Shown one piece after another: positions 1 through 7,704 of a stretch of 64,000 bases of DNA. The notes beneath the pieces are model-generated. The model saw nothing but the letters and a program-made list of their open reading frames with translations. It had not been told where the DNA came from and searched no databases. A program made the translations under genes and the position numbers. Each line of letters begins with the position of its first letter. The stretch's first letter is position 1. Origin of the DNA: an uncultured Bacteroidales bacterium (GTDB taxonomy: Bacteria > Bacteroidota > Bacteroidia > Bacteroidales > Paludibacteraceae); assembly GCA_902782665.1 (NCBI GenBank), contig CACZOA010000027.1, forward strand, positions 1-64,000, in the 5' to 3' direction.

Positions 1-1
1 A

Positions 2-549
2 TTTGTGTTGTTTTCCGAGGTGGAGGATATTTTGCGTCCATTATTTAAAAAATATAATTTATATGATGGAGAAGTGACACATACGGTATGTGATGTGCCA
101 ATTAATTATTCATCTATGAACCATGATTATTTTCGTATCAATAAGACAATAGAATCCGTAGAAGCATTTGAGCCATTAAGGCAGGAGATGCAACGGATTA
201 TAGACGATCTCAGTCTTCCGTTCATAGACAAATACAGCAATATGGAAAATGTTGCGGATATGATAAGTAGGTTAAGAATGGAAGAAATAGGTGGATTTGT
301 TAATTATTTAGGGTCAGCACATATTCGAGCTGCCTTTATTTTGAAGAGAACTGGGCATATAAGTTTCAAAAGGAGGCTTAATGAATTTTATAATTTTTTA
401 TGTGATTTTTACATTCGTAAAAAAATGAATATGGGGAAAATCATTGGCGCACAAAAGAATGTTTGAGTACGGTTTTGGCGATGAATGAATTTTTCTGTGA
501 GGATTTGGAGAGTTTAGGCTTTAGGTTTGAACATATATGGGAGAAGTAA
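2..549 (+). pseudogene. Frameshifted, 5'-truncated copy of the immunity-like gene at 1111-1857
   Basis: The reading frame is open from the window edge, so the start lies upstream. It is closely related to the intact gene at 1111-1857; for example TIESVEAFEPLRQEM is identical in both. After a run of seven A (419-425) the frame shifts and ends early at a TGA (464-466). Adding one A restores a frame that continues to match the paralogue (AMNEFFCEDLESLGFRF) to the TAA at 547-549. I therefore call it a broken gene, although slippage at the A7 tract could in principle yield the full protein. The product family is not recognised. The 18 bases after the stop are also identical to those after the second copy, so the duplicated block extends past the gene. 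Confidence 0.7.
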
Positions 550-756
550 GATTGGTCTCATAAAAACAACGAATAAACCGACACGAAAATGATTGATGAT
601 TAACGATTAATGATTAGCAGGTTCGTAGAACCTGTATCACGAAGTGACGCCATATTTGATTTCTTGGCGATTCCTGCGAAGCAGGTGTCGGAATCAGGAA
701 TCGAAATCGAAAAAATAAAGATGAATTAAAAAAAGATACAATTTGAATAAAAGAAA
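550..756. other. Gene-free stretch with short inverted repeats
   Basis: No plausible gene is seen. The stretch holds AT-rich degenerate repeats (ATGATTGATGATTAACG-like, about 590-616), a hairpin CAGGTTC-GTA-GAACCTG at 618-634, a smaller hairpin CCTGC-GAA-GCAGG at 673-685, and an outer inverted repeat CGATTCCTG...CAGGAATCG at 668-703 enclosing it. It sits between the two duplicated immunity-like copies and looks like rearranged intergenic DNA. No transposase or attachment site could be recognised. Confidence 0.5.
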
Positions 757-822
757 ATGATACGAAAAAAGCTCTATGTCCTGCTGGGCATCCTTTTATT
801 CTCTGTTGTGGCGGCAAGCTGA
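757..822 (+). pseudogene. Remnant signal peptide of a lost lipoprotein or secreted protein
   Basis: An ATG at 757 opens a 21-codon frame reading MIRKKLYVLLGILLFSVVAAS and then stop. This has a positively charged start, a hydrophobic core and a small-residue end: a complete signal peptide ending exactly where a lipobox cysteine would be expected (VAAS followed by C). The stop TGA (820-822) is followed at once by unrelated repeat sequence. I infer that the body of an exported protein was deleted here. A functional 21-residue peptide cannot be excluded but has no support. Confidence 0.45.
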
Positions 823-832
823 CATCGCAAAA

Positions 833-876
833 GATTGATGGTTGATGGTTGATGATTGAAGATTGATGGTTGAAGA
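833..876. repeat. Degenerate heptamer repeat (TTGATGG / TTGAAGA)
   Basis: About six near-copies of a 7-base unit of the type GATTGATGGTTGA follow each other directly. The repeat joins the signal-peptide remnant on its left to the orphan C-terminal fragment on its right, so it marks a probable rearrangement junction. It has no spacer structure and is not a CRISPR. Confidence 0.55.
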
Positions 877-1108
877 TTTTGTCATCATCGAGGATAAGTT
901 GAAGGAGACAACCAAACTTTCACGAAATCAAAGTGAGGCATTTAAATGTATGAACTTTACGGTGAGATCAAATAATAGGGTTTCTGATGATGGTAAAACA
1001 TTAATTAAAGGAACATCTATAAGCTTTACAGGTGGTAACGCTCAGATCTACAAAGTATTTGATAGTGATACTGGTGATAATATAAAAGATATTAAAAAGC
1101 TAAAATAA
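866..1108 (+). CDS. Hypothetical protein, probable orphan C-terminal fragment
   Basis: An 80-residue frame from ATG 866 (an alternative TTG lies at 863). Both candidate starts lie inside the heptamer repeat, and no ribosome binding site is visible. The protein has no signal peptide, no membrane segment and no motif I recognise; its C-terminal half is polar and Gly/Asp rich (SDDGKTLIKG, DSDTGDN). Its stop is two bases before the ATG of the immunity-like gene at 1111, so the two would be translationally linked. I infer that it is the tail of a larger protein whose 5' part was lost. A toxin-tip/immunity pair would fit the layout, but this is not shown by sequence. Confidence 0.4.
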   Translation: MVEDFVIIEDKLKETTKLSRNQSEAFKCMNFTVRSNNRVSDDGKTLIKGTSISFTGGNAQIYKVFDSDTGDNIKDIKKLK

Positions 1109-1110
1109 TC

Positions 1111-1857
1111 ATGGCATTAGAAAAATCAGATATAAAAACATGTCTCGGATCTTTGAAGGTGAGAGACTATAAACTTAAACATAACGTTTCTAGTTATGAT
1201 TTTAAGAAATTGAATAAAGAGACCGGAGACAGATATCATATTACGATAAATTATGATAAGGCATATAATGGATATCAATTTTATGAGCCTATTTCATTTG
1301 TGTTATTTAGCGAGATAGAGGATATTTTGCGACCATTATATAAGAAATATAATTTATATGGAGAATTATTTGATGGAGAAGTGACACATACGGTATGTGA
1401 TGTTCCTATTATTTATTCAGCTATAAACCACGAGAATTTCAGTATTCTGAACACAATAGAATCCGTAGAAGCATTTGAGCCATTAAGGCAAGAAATGCAG
1501 CGGATTATAGATGATTATAGTTTGCCTTTTATAGACAAATACAGTAATTTGGAGGATGTGGCCGATATGATAAGTAGGTTAAGGTTCGAAGAAACATGGA
1601 AATTTGTTAATTCATTGGGCACTGCTTATATACGAGCTGCTTTTATTTTGAAGAAGACGGGACATCTGAGTTTCAGGAGAAAACTTAATGAATATTATCA
1701 ATCATATAAAGATTTATATCTCCAAAATAAAAATGAGTATGGGGATGACCATTGGTTGACAAAAGATAAATCGAACACGATTTTGGCGATGAATGAGTTT
1801 TTCTGTGAGGATTTGGAGAGCTTAGGCTTTAGGTTTGAACATATATGGGAGAAATAA
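1111..1857 (+). CDS. Hypothetical protein, immunity-like paralogue (intact copy)
   Basis: The product has 248 residues, is soluble, and has no signal peptide or transmembrane segment. It is rich in Glu, Tyr and Phe (many EEF/YKKYN-type patches), with a predicted mixed alpha/beta N-terminus and a helical C-terminal half from about residue 120. I recognise no family. It is the intact member of a tandem pair: the copy at 2-549 covers residues from about 66 to the end and is frameshifted. It follows an 80-codon frame with a 2-base gap. Small acidic cytoplasmic proteins repeated in tandem behind C-terminal fragments are typical of immunity genes in polymorphic-toxin loci, and that is my working inference only. 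Base composition is more AT-rich than the neighbouring housekeeping genes, in keeping with accessory DNA. Confidence 0.6.
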   Translation: MALEKSDIKTCLGSLKVRDYKLKHNVSSYDFKKLNKETGDRYHITINYDKAYNGYQFYEPISFVLFSEIEDILRPLYKKYNLYGELFDGEVTHTVCDVPIIYSAINHENFSILNTIESVEAFEPLRQEMQRIIDDYSLPFIDKYSNLEDVADMISRLRFEETWKFVNSLGTAYIRAAFILKKTGHLSFRRKLNEYYQSYKDLYLQNKNEYGDDHWLTKDKSNTILAMNEFFCEDLESLGFRFEHIWEK

Positions 1858-2181
1858 GATTGGTCTCATAAAAACCGATAGTATTTTATTCTGCAAAATA
1901 CAAACGGTTTGTAGATAACCAGAGGTTATGTGTTCCCCAAAGGAACGGGTGATGATTTAAGAAAAATGAAATATCAGAATGTGGAGGTGGATGTCCCCTA
2001 GATGGGACGCATTGACATGGTCAATCTCCAACCGATTGTCATGATACTCAGCATCGGTGACTGTTTGTGTTTGCCCATATAAGAAAGCCTTGTTAGAAAG
2101 TTGAGGCTATAAATCGAACGCATTTGGAATGAAAGAATTTTAACATCCATTAAGAGTTCAAAAAAATATTATTGATTTTAT
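1858..2181. other. Gene-free stretch after the duplicated locus
   Basis: I see no supported gene. The first 18 bases (1858-1875) repeat 550-567 exactly, marking the right boundary of the duplicated block. A small hairpin GTTCC-CCAAA-GGAAC lies near 1940. On the minus strand about 45 codons (roughly 2100-1957) are open without a start codon and have a coding-like composition (TDAEYHDNRLEIDHVNA). They could be a gene fossil, but nothing identifies it. Confidence 0.4.
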
Positions 2182-2212
2182 TTGCAGTGAAATCAAAAAA
2201 GCACTAATATTG
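2182..2212 (+). promoter_or_regulatory. Promoter of the ferredoxin gene
   Basis: TTG (2182-2184), a 20-base spacer, then TAATATTG (2205-2212). This matches the Bacteroidota -33/-7 consensus TTG-N19/20-TAnnTTTG with one mismatch, about 35 bases before the ferredoxin ATG. Confidence 0.6.
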
Positions 2213-2246
2213 CATTGTATTTATAAACTAAAACAAAAAAAGAATT

Positions 2247-2414
2247 ATGGCATACGTAATTGGTGAAGACTGCGTAGCATGTGGTACATGCGCAGGCGAG
2301 TGCCCAGTAGGAGCAATCTCTGAGGGCGATATCTACAAAATTGATGCAGATGCATGCACAGAGTGTGGAACTTGTGCAGGAGTTTGTCCTTCAGAGGCTA
2401 TCACTTTGGGATAA
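2247..2414 (+). CDS. fdx: 2[4Fe-4S] ferredoxin
   Basis: A 55-residue protein with two classical iron-sulfur motifs: C9-x2-C12-x2-C15-x3-C19-P and C37-x2-C40-x2-C43-x3-C47-P. This is the clostridial-type bacterial ferredoxin that carries electrons at low potential in the cytoplasm, for example for pyruvate:ferredoxin oxidoreductase in anaerobes. Length and the internal two-fold repeat are normal for the family. It has its own promoter at 2182-2212 and its own terminator at 2425-2457, so it is a single-gene unit and likely strongly expressed. The partner enzyme is not encoded in this window. Confidence 0.95.
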   Translation: MAYVIGEDCVACGTCAGECPVGAISEGDIYKIDADACTECGTCAGVCPSEAITLG

Positions 2415-2424
2415 GGATATTGAG

Positions 2425-2457
2425 GTCCAGTCTTGAGTTCAAGGCTGGACTTTTTGT
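2425..2457 (+). terminator. Terminator of the ferredoxin gene
   Basis: GTCCAG...CTGGAC stem extended by CTTG/CAAG with a small loop (2425-2450), followed by a run of T at 2451-2455. Confidence 0.85.
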
Positions 2458-2497
2458 TTGTTTAGTCTAAACTACTAAAAAAAAATGTGAGATTTAT

Positions 2498-2528
2498 TTG
2501 ACGATAATAAAACAAAAATATAATTTTG
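2498..2528 (+). promoter_or_regulatory. Promoter of rho, with a long leader
   Basis: TTG (2498-2500), 20 bases, then TAATTTTG (2521-2528): a perfect match to the Bacteroidota -33/-7 consensus. Transcription would start near 2535, leaving an untranslated leader of about 220 bases before the rho ATG at 2758. The leader holds a few weak hairpins (for example ACACA...TGTGT near 2611). Rho is autoregulated by attenuation in its own leader in E. coli; similar control here is an inference. Confidence 0.65.
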
Positions 2529-2757
2529 TCGTCGCAATCAGGAAAGAGCAACAATAGAGATTGCTTATTCTCATAAAAATTCCATAGCAAGTCGTATTTA
2601 TTAATGTGTATTACACATCGGGAGTGTGTCACAGACTTTTGTTATATGCATAAGGGAAATCCTGATTATTTAGTCTATACAATTATTCGAAAAAAAAGAA
2701 GATGATATGCAGCTTTGCTGTGTCTCGTTCAACAGAGTATAAGTCAATAATATATAC

Positions 2758-4476
2758 ATGACAGAAGCAGAATTGAAGGCAAAAAAACTGCCCGAATTGC
2801 AAACAATCGCAAGATCTATAGGTATTCATCGTCCAGATTCATATCGAAAAGAACAGCTGATAAATGCAATAATGGGTCAGTCTCAGTCGCCAAATGAAGA
2901 TTCGGAGCCAGAACCTCAGGCTGTGAAAGAAGAGCCTAAAATAGAAAAAGAAGAGATCTTGGCAACGGAACCCAAAAATGATACAGAAAAGGTAGTGGAC
3001 CCCATAAACAGCGGTAGAGCTGGTCTTTCCACAAGCAGTAATAATAATGCAGCAGCTGCGGTTGCCAGAATGATTCTTGAAAAAAAGAAATTGGCAAAAC
3101 AAAAGGCTGCGGAAAACTCGGGTGTCGCAGAACCCTTCGTCTACCAGAAACAGGAAATCGAAGAGATGTTCCGTCAAAAACAACTTGAGGAAGAGCGTAG
3201 ACGTGAGGAAGAGGAAAATCAAAGAAGATTAGCAGAAGAGGAGGCTATCAGAGCTAGAGAAGAGGCTGCCAGAATAAAGGCTGAAGAGGAACGTGCGAGA
3301 ATTGAGGCTGAAAGAGCCGCTGAAGAAGCAAAAAAGCAAAAACAATATGATTTCGAAGGTGTAATCAAGGGTAGTGGAGTGCTTGAAATTATCCAGCCTG
3401 ATGGTTACGGATTCCTTCGTTCTCCTGATTATAATTATCTAAGTTCACCTGACGATATCTATGTCTCTTCTAATCAGATCAAACTGATGGGATTGAAGAC
3501 GGGAGATGTTGTGACTGGTGACATCAGACCTCCTCGTGACGGGGAAAAATATTTCCCTCTTACACGTGTGGATACAATCAACAATTGTCCTCCAGAGCAT
3601 GTGAGAGACCGTGTCCCTTTTGACCATCTGACTCCTTTGTTCGCAAATGAGAAATTCAATTTGACTGGTGATCCTAAGACTTGCAACACTTCTGTAAGAA
3701 TCGTCGATCTGTTCAGCCCGATCGGAAAAGGTCAGCGTGGATTGATCGTTGCCCAGCCAAAGACTGGTAAGACAATACTATTGCAGGATATCGCAAACGC
3801 TATCGCCGCCAACCATCCAGAGGTGTATATGATGGTTCTCCTTATTGACGAGCGTCCTGAGGAGGTTACCGATATGCAGAGAAGCGTAAACGCTGAGGTT
3901 ATCGCGTCTACATTTGATGAGCCTGCAGAGCGTCATGTGAAGGTTGCCAGCATCGTGTTGGAGAAGGCGAAAAGAATGGTGGAATGCGGACATGATGTGG
4001 TGATCCTTTTGGATTCTATCACACGTCTTGCCAGAGCTTACAACACTGTATCTCCTGCTTCTGGTAAGGTGTTGAGTGGTGGTGTGGACGCAAACGCATT
4101 GCAGAAACCAAAGAGATTCTTCGGTGCTGCTCGTAATATTGAAAACGGTGGTAGCTTGACTATCATTGCCACAGCTCTTACTGATACTGGTTCGAAGATG
4201 GATGATGTCATCTTTGAGGAGTTCAAGGGAACAGGTAATATGGAGCTTCAGCTCGACCGTCGTCTTGCCAACAAGAGAATATTCCCAGCTGTCGACATCA
4301 TGGCAAGTAGTACTCGTCGTGACGATCTGCTTCAGGATAAGATCACTCTTCAGAGAATGTGGATCTTGAGAAAGCATTATTCTGATATGACTCCTATCGA
4401 GGCTATGACTGAGGTTAAGGAAAACCTTGAAAGAAGCAGAACCAATGAGGAGTATTTGGCTTCAATGAACCAATAA
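2758..4476 (+). CDS. rho: Transcription termination factor Rho
   Basis: The product has 572 residues and is the hexameric RNA-dependent ATPase that ends transcription. In order: a SAP/Rho N-terminal helical domain (about 1-42, [14 protein letters not shown]); a long charged insert (about 45-200) that is Lys/Glu rich and becomes a coiled coil of EEA/RAE repeats; the cold-shock-like RNA-binding domain (about 205-275, [15 protein letters not shown]); and the ATPase core. The P-loop is at 325-339 (AQPKTGKT), Walker B is [16 protein letters not shown], and the Q/R-loop region is [21 protein letters not shown]. coli Rho is about 419 residues; the extra length is the insert, a known feature of many Bacteroidota Rho proteins. 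The gene stands alone between its promoter and a UUCG-loop terminator. Confidence 0.97.
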   Translation: MTEAELKAKKLPELQTIARSIGIHRPDSYRKEQLINAIMGQSQSPNEDSEPEPQAVKEEPKIEKEEILATEPKNDTEKVVDPINSGRAGLSTSSNNNAAAAVARMILEKKKLAKQKAAENSGVAEPFVYQKQEIEEMFRQKQLEEERRREEEENQRRLAEEEAIRAREEAARIKAEEERARIEAERAAEEAKKQKQYDFEGVIKGSGVLEIIQPDGYGFLRSPDYNYLSSPDDIYVSSNQIKLMGLKTGDVVTGDIRPPRDGEKYFPLTRVDTINNCPPEHVRDRVPFDHLTPLFANEKFNLTGDPKTCNTSVRIVDLFSPIGKGQRGLIVAQPKTGKTILLQDIANAIAANHPEVYMMVLLIDERPEEVTDMQRSVNAEVIASTFDEPAERHVKVASIVLEKAKRMVECGHDVVILLDSITRLARAYNTVSPASGKVLSGGVDANALQKPKRFFGAARNIENGGSLTIIATALTDTGSKMDDVIFEEFKGTGNMELQLDRRLANKRIFPAVDIMASSTRRDDLLQDKITLQRMWILRKHYSDMTPIEAMTEVKENLERSRTNEEYLASMNQ

Positions 4477-4494
4477 TAAAATGAAATAATACAA

Positions 4495-4524
4495 GCAGAG
4501 AGACTTCGGTTTCTCTGCCTTTTT
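4495..4524 (+). terminator. Terminator of rho
   Basis: GCAGAGAGAC-TTCG-GTTTCTCTGC stem-loop with a UUCG tetraloop, followed by CTTTTTG. It ends directly at the start of the next gene. Confidence 0.9.
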
Positions 4525-4528
4525 GTTT

Positions 4529-5710
4529 ATGAGAATGAAGAATTTTGAAAAACTACTGTTGTGTCTTCTATCTTATTTCTGTTTTACAGCCTGTGATGAA
4601 ATAGACGAGGATTTAGATGAAACTCGTTCGACTGCAGAAAACACTATTATCATGTTTTTCCCATGGTCGAACAATCTGAAACCTTGTTTTATCCAGAATA
4701 TCAGTGATTTCAAGCAAGTTCTTCAGCAGAAGGGACTGGATAATGAACGCTATGTCGTATGTATCGAGTCATCTCATGGAAAAGTGGATATCATTGAGTT
4801 GAAGAAAGCTAATGGCTCTTTTGTTGAGGATACTTTGGACAGTTATTCGGATCCAAGATTCACGACGAGCGAAGGTATAACATATCTTCTTGACAGACTA
4901 TATCCTAAGTTCCCATCCAACACTTATTCGATGACTGTCGGATGCCATGGGACAGGTTGGGTGCCAGCAGGTTCTTTCTCTACACGTTCAGCCAATGTCG
5001 GCTCGGATGAAAAGTCTGTGCCGGAGACGAGGTTTATTGGAGGCACCATGATGGAATCTCAGATAGAGATCTCTACTTTTAAGGAAGGAATAAAAAATTC
5101 AAAGATCAGGAAGTTTGAGATGATCCTGTTTGATAATTGCTATATGGCAAATATCGAGGTGGCGTACGAGTTGAAGGATGTGTGCAAACATATCGTGGCA
5201 TATCCTACAGAGGTTATGGCATACGGTTTCCCATACCAGATAAGTGGAAATTATTTGATAGGAGGAGTCGATTATGAGAATATATGCGAGTCGTTCTACA
5301 GATTCTATGTCAATTATGAAAGACCATGTGGCACGATTTCGACAATCAATTGTGATGCTCTCGACTCTCTTGCCCGATTCATGAAAAAGGTCAATCTTTC
5401 TCTTGATGCGACGGTGCATGTAGACGCTTCATCATTACAACGTTTGGATGGCTATACACCTACCGTATTTGTTGATTTTGAGGATTATGTGTATCATCTG
5501 ACAGAAGACGCAAGCATGTTGAGTGAGTTTGACGACTTGATGAGCGTTTTGATTCCGTATAAGAAAAATACCCCTACTTATTATACAACGATGGGAGGGG
5601 AGATGCCGATTGTGAAATATTCTGGAATCACAACGTCAGAGCCAAGTGAACATTCTTTAATGTCTGCGTATAAGAAGACGAGTTGGTATATGGCTACCCA
5701 TGAGAATTGA
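4529..5710 (+). CDS. Clostripain-family (C11) cysteine peptidase, lipoprotein
   Basis: The product has 393 residues from ATG 4529 (ATG 4535 is equally possible; an upstream TTG lies in the rho terminator T-run and is rejected). The N-terminus is a lipoprotein signal peptide with lipobox FTAC. The C11 fold is shown by GCHGTGW with the catalytic His at about 140 and LFDNCYMANIEVAYEL with the catalytic Cys at about 204. Family members cut after Arg or Lys and are usually secreted or surface-attached; clostripain and fragipain are examples. The substrate here is unknown. The gene begins only a few bases after the rho terminator and I find no good promoter, so its expression may depend on readthrough from rho. 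An inverted repeat overlaps its stop codon. Confidence 0.85.
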   Translation: MRMKNFEKLLLCLLSYFCFTACDEIDEDLDETRSTAENTIIMFFPWSNNLKPCFIQNISDFKQVLQQKGLDNERYVVCIESSHGKVDIIELKKANGSFVEDTLDSYSDPRFTTSEGITYLLDRLYPKFPSNTYSMTVGCHGTGWVPAGSFSTRSANVGSDEKSVPETRFIGGTMMESQIEISTFKEGIKNSKIRKFEMILFDNCYMANIEVAYELKDVCKHIVAYPTEVMAYGFPYQISGNYLIGGVDYENICESFYRFYVNYERPCGTISTINCDALDSLARFMKKVNLSLDATVHVDASSLQRLDGYTPTVFVDFEDYVYHLTEDASMLSEFDDLMSVLIPYKKNTPTYYTTMGGEMPIVKYSGITTSEPSEHSLMSAYKKTSWYMATHEN

Positions 5711-5738
5711 TAATAGGATTTTGTCCTATCCTCAATTC
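5704..5738 (+). terminator. Possible terminator overlapping the C11 peptidase stop codon
   Basis: GAATTGA-ta-ATAGGA-ttttg-TCCTAT-cc-TCAATTC, a two-part stem with a small internal loop. A run of T follows only about 11 bases later, so termination here is uncertain. Confidence 0.45.
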
Positions 5739-5793
5739 AGTAAGAGTGTTTTTTGTTTTCTTTTTGGATTGATTACGCGAAAATATATAACCT

Positions 5794-6285
5794 ATGGCCA
5801 GTAAAAAATATATAGAAGCTCGTGATAACCTAATAAAGGCTATTGATTTGGCTAACGAAGCTCTTTTGAGATATCCTAATGGAAAAGACAAACAGAAATT
5901 CGTTTATGACGGAGTCTCTTATACAGAACTTGAGTGGATGATTAAATGGCATAACGAAATAAAGGATAGACGTTTAAACGAAGAAAAGAAATATGAAACG
6001 TTGCAAAGTCTAAAATATACAATTGAAGATGTCTTTACTTATTTCCAAGAGGCAGCGGGACCTGACGTGGATGAGTTTTGGCGACTTATTAAGGAAGCGA
6101 ACCTTCCTTATGAGCGGGAAAACAAACTGGAGAAGATAATGACTCGTGGCCGTATTCGTAATGATATTGAGTATGACTATGTGATAGACACTATTGTTCC
6201 ATTTCAGCAAGAGGGAATCCTCTCAGAAGAAGATGTCCAAAAACTGAATGAGATGATTGGAAAGTTTGAAAGTAGGAGACGGTGA
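5794..6285 (+). CDS. Hypothetical protein, helical and charged
   Basis: A 163-residue soluble protein with no signal peptide or membrane segment. It is rich in Glu, Lys and Arg with a likely all-helical fold: residues 1-35 look like a TPR-type hairpin (EARDNLIKAIDLANEALLRY), and the end is ERE/KLEKIMTRGRIRNDIEYDY followed by a helix. No catalytic motif is visible and I do not recognise the family. It stands alone between the C11 peptidase and a bidirectional terminator, with no clear promoter. The start ATG 5794 is the first in frame. Confidence 0.7.
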   Translation: MASKKYIEARDNLIKAIDLANEALLRYPNGKDKQKFVYDGVSYTELEWMIKWHNEIKDRRLNEEKKYETLQSLKYTIEDVFTYFQEAAGPDVDEFWRLIKEANLPYERENKLEKIMTRGRIRNDIEYDYVIDTIVPFQQEGILSEEDVQKLNEMIGKFESRRR

Positions 6286-6302
6286 TGTTAGTATCGAATA
6301 AG

Positions 6303-6335
6303 TAAGACGTTTTCCACAAAAGTGGTGACGTCTTA
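6303..6335. terminator. Bidirectional terminator between converging genes
   Basis: TAAGACGT-TTTCCAC-AAAA-GTGGTG-ACGTCTTA stem-loop with T-runs on the plus strand (6336-6341). It overlaps the stop codon of the minus-strand TfoX-like gene. Confidence 0.75.
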
Positions 6336-6650
6336 TTTTTTTGCCTTCTTTTTCGGATAAGGCAACACTTCGACAAGCTTTCTCACCACACGTTTCGCAT
6401 CGTCTCCATGTTCGATGTCAAGGATGTAATGCTCTTTAGCTCCATCGTATGGACAGCCACATTCCGCATCACTCATCAAATCCTCAATAGCTGCATGTTT
6501 CTTTACATAGCAGATGTTGTCGCAAGCTAAGACGACCGGTTTCTCATCGATATAGATACACCAGTCTCCGAACATTTTGCGTGTGCGTATTTCTCCGATG
6601 CCGTTAAGCTGGGAACATACGAAATCGATATAATCCAATGTGCAGGCCAT
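6333..6650 (-). CDS. TfoX N-terminal-domain protein
   Basis: 105 residues from the ATG at 6650 (MACTLDYIDFVCSQL); a longer upstream extension is unlikely because it overlaps non-conserved sequence. The hallmark of the TfoX N-terminal domain is RKMFGDWCIYIDEKPVVLACDNICYVKK near residues 23-50. In gamma-proteobacteria TfoX controls competence, but stand-alone N-domain proteins like this one are widespread and of unknown role. The C-terminus is a Lys-rich tail. It is last in the minus-strand set prmC-recX-CPBP protease-tfoX and lies 34 bases after the protease stop. Confidence 0.85.
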   Translation of the reverse strand: MACTLDYIDFVCSQLNGIGEIRTRKMFGDWCIYIDEKPVVLACDNICYVKKHAAIEDLMSDAECGCPYDGAKEHYILDIEHGDDAKRVVRKLVEVLPYPKKKAKK

Positions 6651-6684
6651 TTTTATTTTTTTTATGATCGTTGAGGACCCTAGT

Positions 6685-7704
6685 TTACGACAAATGATCA
6701 GCCTCTTCATTTGAATCTTCTGATTCTCCTGATTTTGGCAGATCTTGATTATTGTTTTGTTTTTCCAATGCTTCTACATCATCAGACTTCACTGGCATCA
6801 GACTTTCTCTGTCGCCTTTGTCTGTTTTTTGATAGATTACCCACATTATTCCGGCAAATAGCACGGTCGCAAGGATTACAGGGACGAAATCCTCTTTGCC
6901 TAATGTTTCTGTTGGGGCATCATCGATAGGAATGTTGGCGATGGTGCAGATGTAATATATAAATACAGCCAACGCATTATTGCTGAAATGCACTAACATG
7001 TTTAGTTTGATGCTTCCGCTTAAATAGTATAGCATACCTAGGAATACAGAAAGCAGGAATCGAGGAACGAAACCGTAGAATTGGAAGTGTAGGGCGCTGA
7101 ATAGGACGGATGTGATTACGATAGCCCAAAATGGAGAAAACTTTTCATGCAATGTCTTCTGCAATGCACCGCGAAACATCAGTTCTTCTCCGATTGCAGG
7201 TGCGGCGGCTATTACAATCATATTGATTATGAATATTAGTACTGAGTCGGTCTTAAGTAGTTCCATAGTGATCCTCTTTGCCTCCTCTTCCATGCCTTTG
7301 ATTAATTCTTCAATATTTTTAAGACTTTCTGGCAAAGTCATCTGCTCGTTTATATAGGCGGTATAGTTGACGATTGGGGTGATGGATAATAATGCCAAAA
7401 ATGCCAATATATATAGGAAAAGACTATTCTTTTTGTTTAGCTTGAAGTATTCTGTGAATGAGCATTGTGGTTTGGCCGTGAGATAGAAGAAAACGCATGG
7501 GGTTCCGATAAAGACAATCATTGACGCAACGAATTGGATCAAACGTAAAGAATTCGAATGAGAAAGTAGTTTTGATCCCACCATGTCGCATCCTAATCCG
7601 ACTACATTTCCTATAACATCCAACAGTATGAAAATGCCGAGCAACAATAGTATTTTTTTGCCTGTTTTATAGTTGGCAAACATTCCTTTGATAAACTTAT
7701 TCAT
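6685..7704 (-). CDS. CPBP-family intramembrane metalloprotease
   Basis: A 339-residue polytopic membrane protein with about eight hydrophobic segments. The CPBP (CAAX protease and bacteriocin-processing) motifs are present: EE at 173-174 and R178 in GEELMFRGAL, H206 in SALHF, and the LVHFSNN motif near 238. These residues bind the catalytic metal in family members, which cut inside or near the membrane. Substrates in Bacteroidota are mostly unknown. The last 55 residues are acidic, cytoplasmic and low complexity. The start overlaps the end of recX by 8 bases, so the two are probably translated together. Confidence 0.9.
   Translation of the reverse strand: MNKFIKGMFANYKTGKKILLLLGIFILLDVIGNVVGLGCDMVGSKLLSHSNSLRLIQFVASMIVFIGTPCVFFYLTAKPQCSFTEYFKLNKKNSLFLYILAFLALLSITPIVNYTAYINEQMTLPESLKNIEELIKGMEEEAKRITMELLKTDSVLIFIINMIVIAAAPAIGEELMFRGALQKTLHEKFSPFWAIVITSVLFSALHFQFYGFVPRFLLSVFLGMLYYLSGSIKLNMLVHFSNNALAVFIYYICTIANIPIDDAPTETLGKEDFVPVILATVLFAGIMWVIYQKTDKGDRESLMPVKSDDVEALEKQNNNQDLPKSGESEDSNEEADHLS

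Noticed and set aside
614-817. Minus-strand 67-codon frame
   Set aside because: It runs antisense over the signal-peptide remnant and the inverted repeats, has no ribosome binding site and has a composition expected by chance.
833-876. Heptamer repeat as a CRISPR array
   Set aside because: The units are directly joined, degenerate and only seven bases long, without spacers or cas genes.
1858-2240. Possible insertion sequence next to the ferredoxin gene
   Set aside because: No transposase frame, no terminal inverted repeats and no target duplication could be found.
2839-3222. Minus-strand 127-codon frame inside rho
   Set aside because: It is antisense to the repetitive Glu/Lys codons of the Rho insert, which lack stops on the opposite strand.
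3778-4377. Minus-strand 199-codon frame inside rho
   Set aside because: A shadow of the conserved ATPase core; no promoter and no protein-like pattern.
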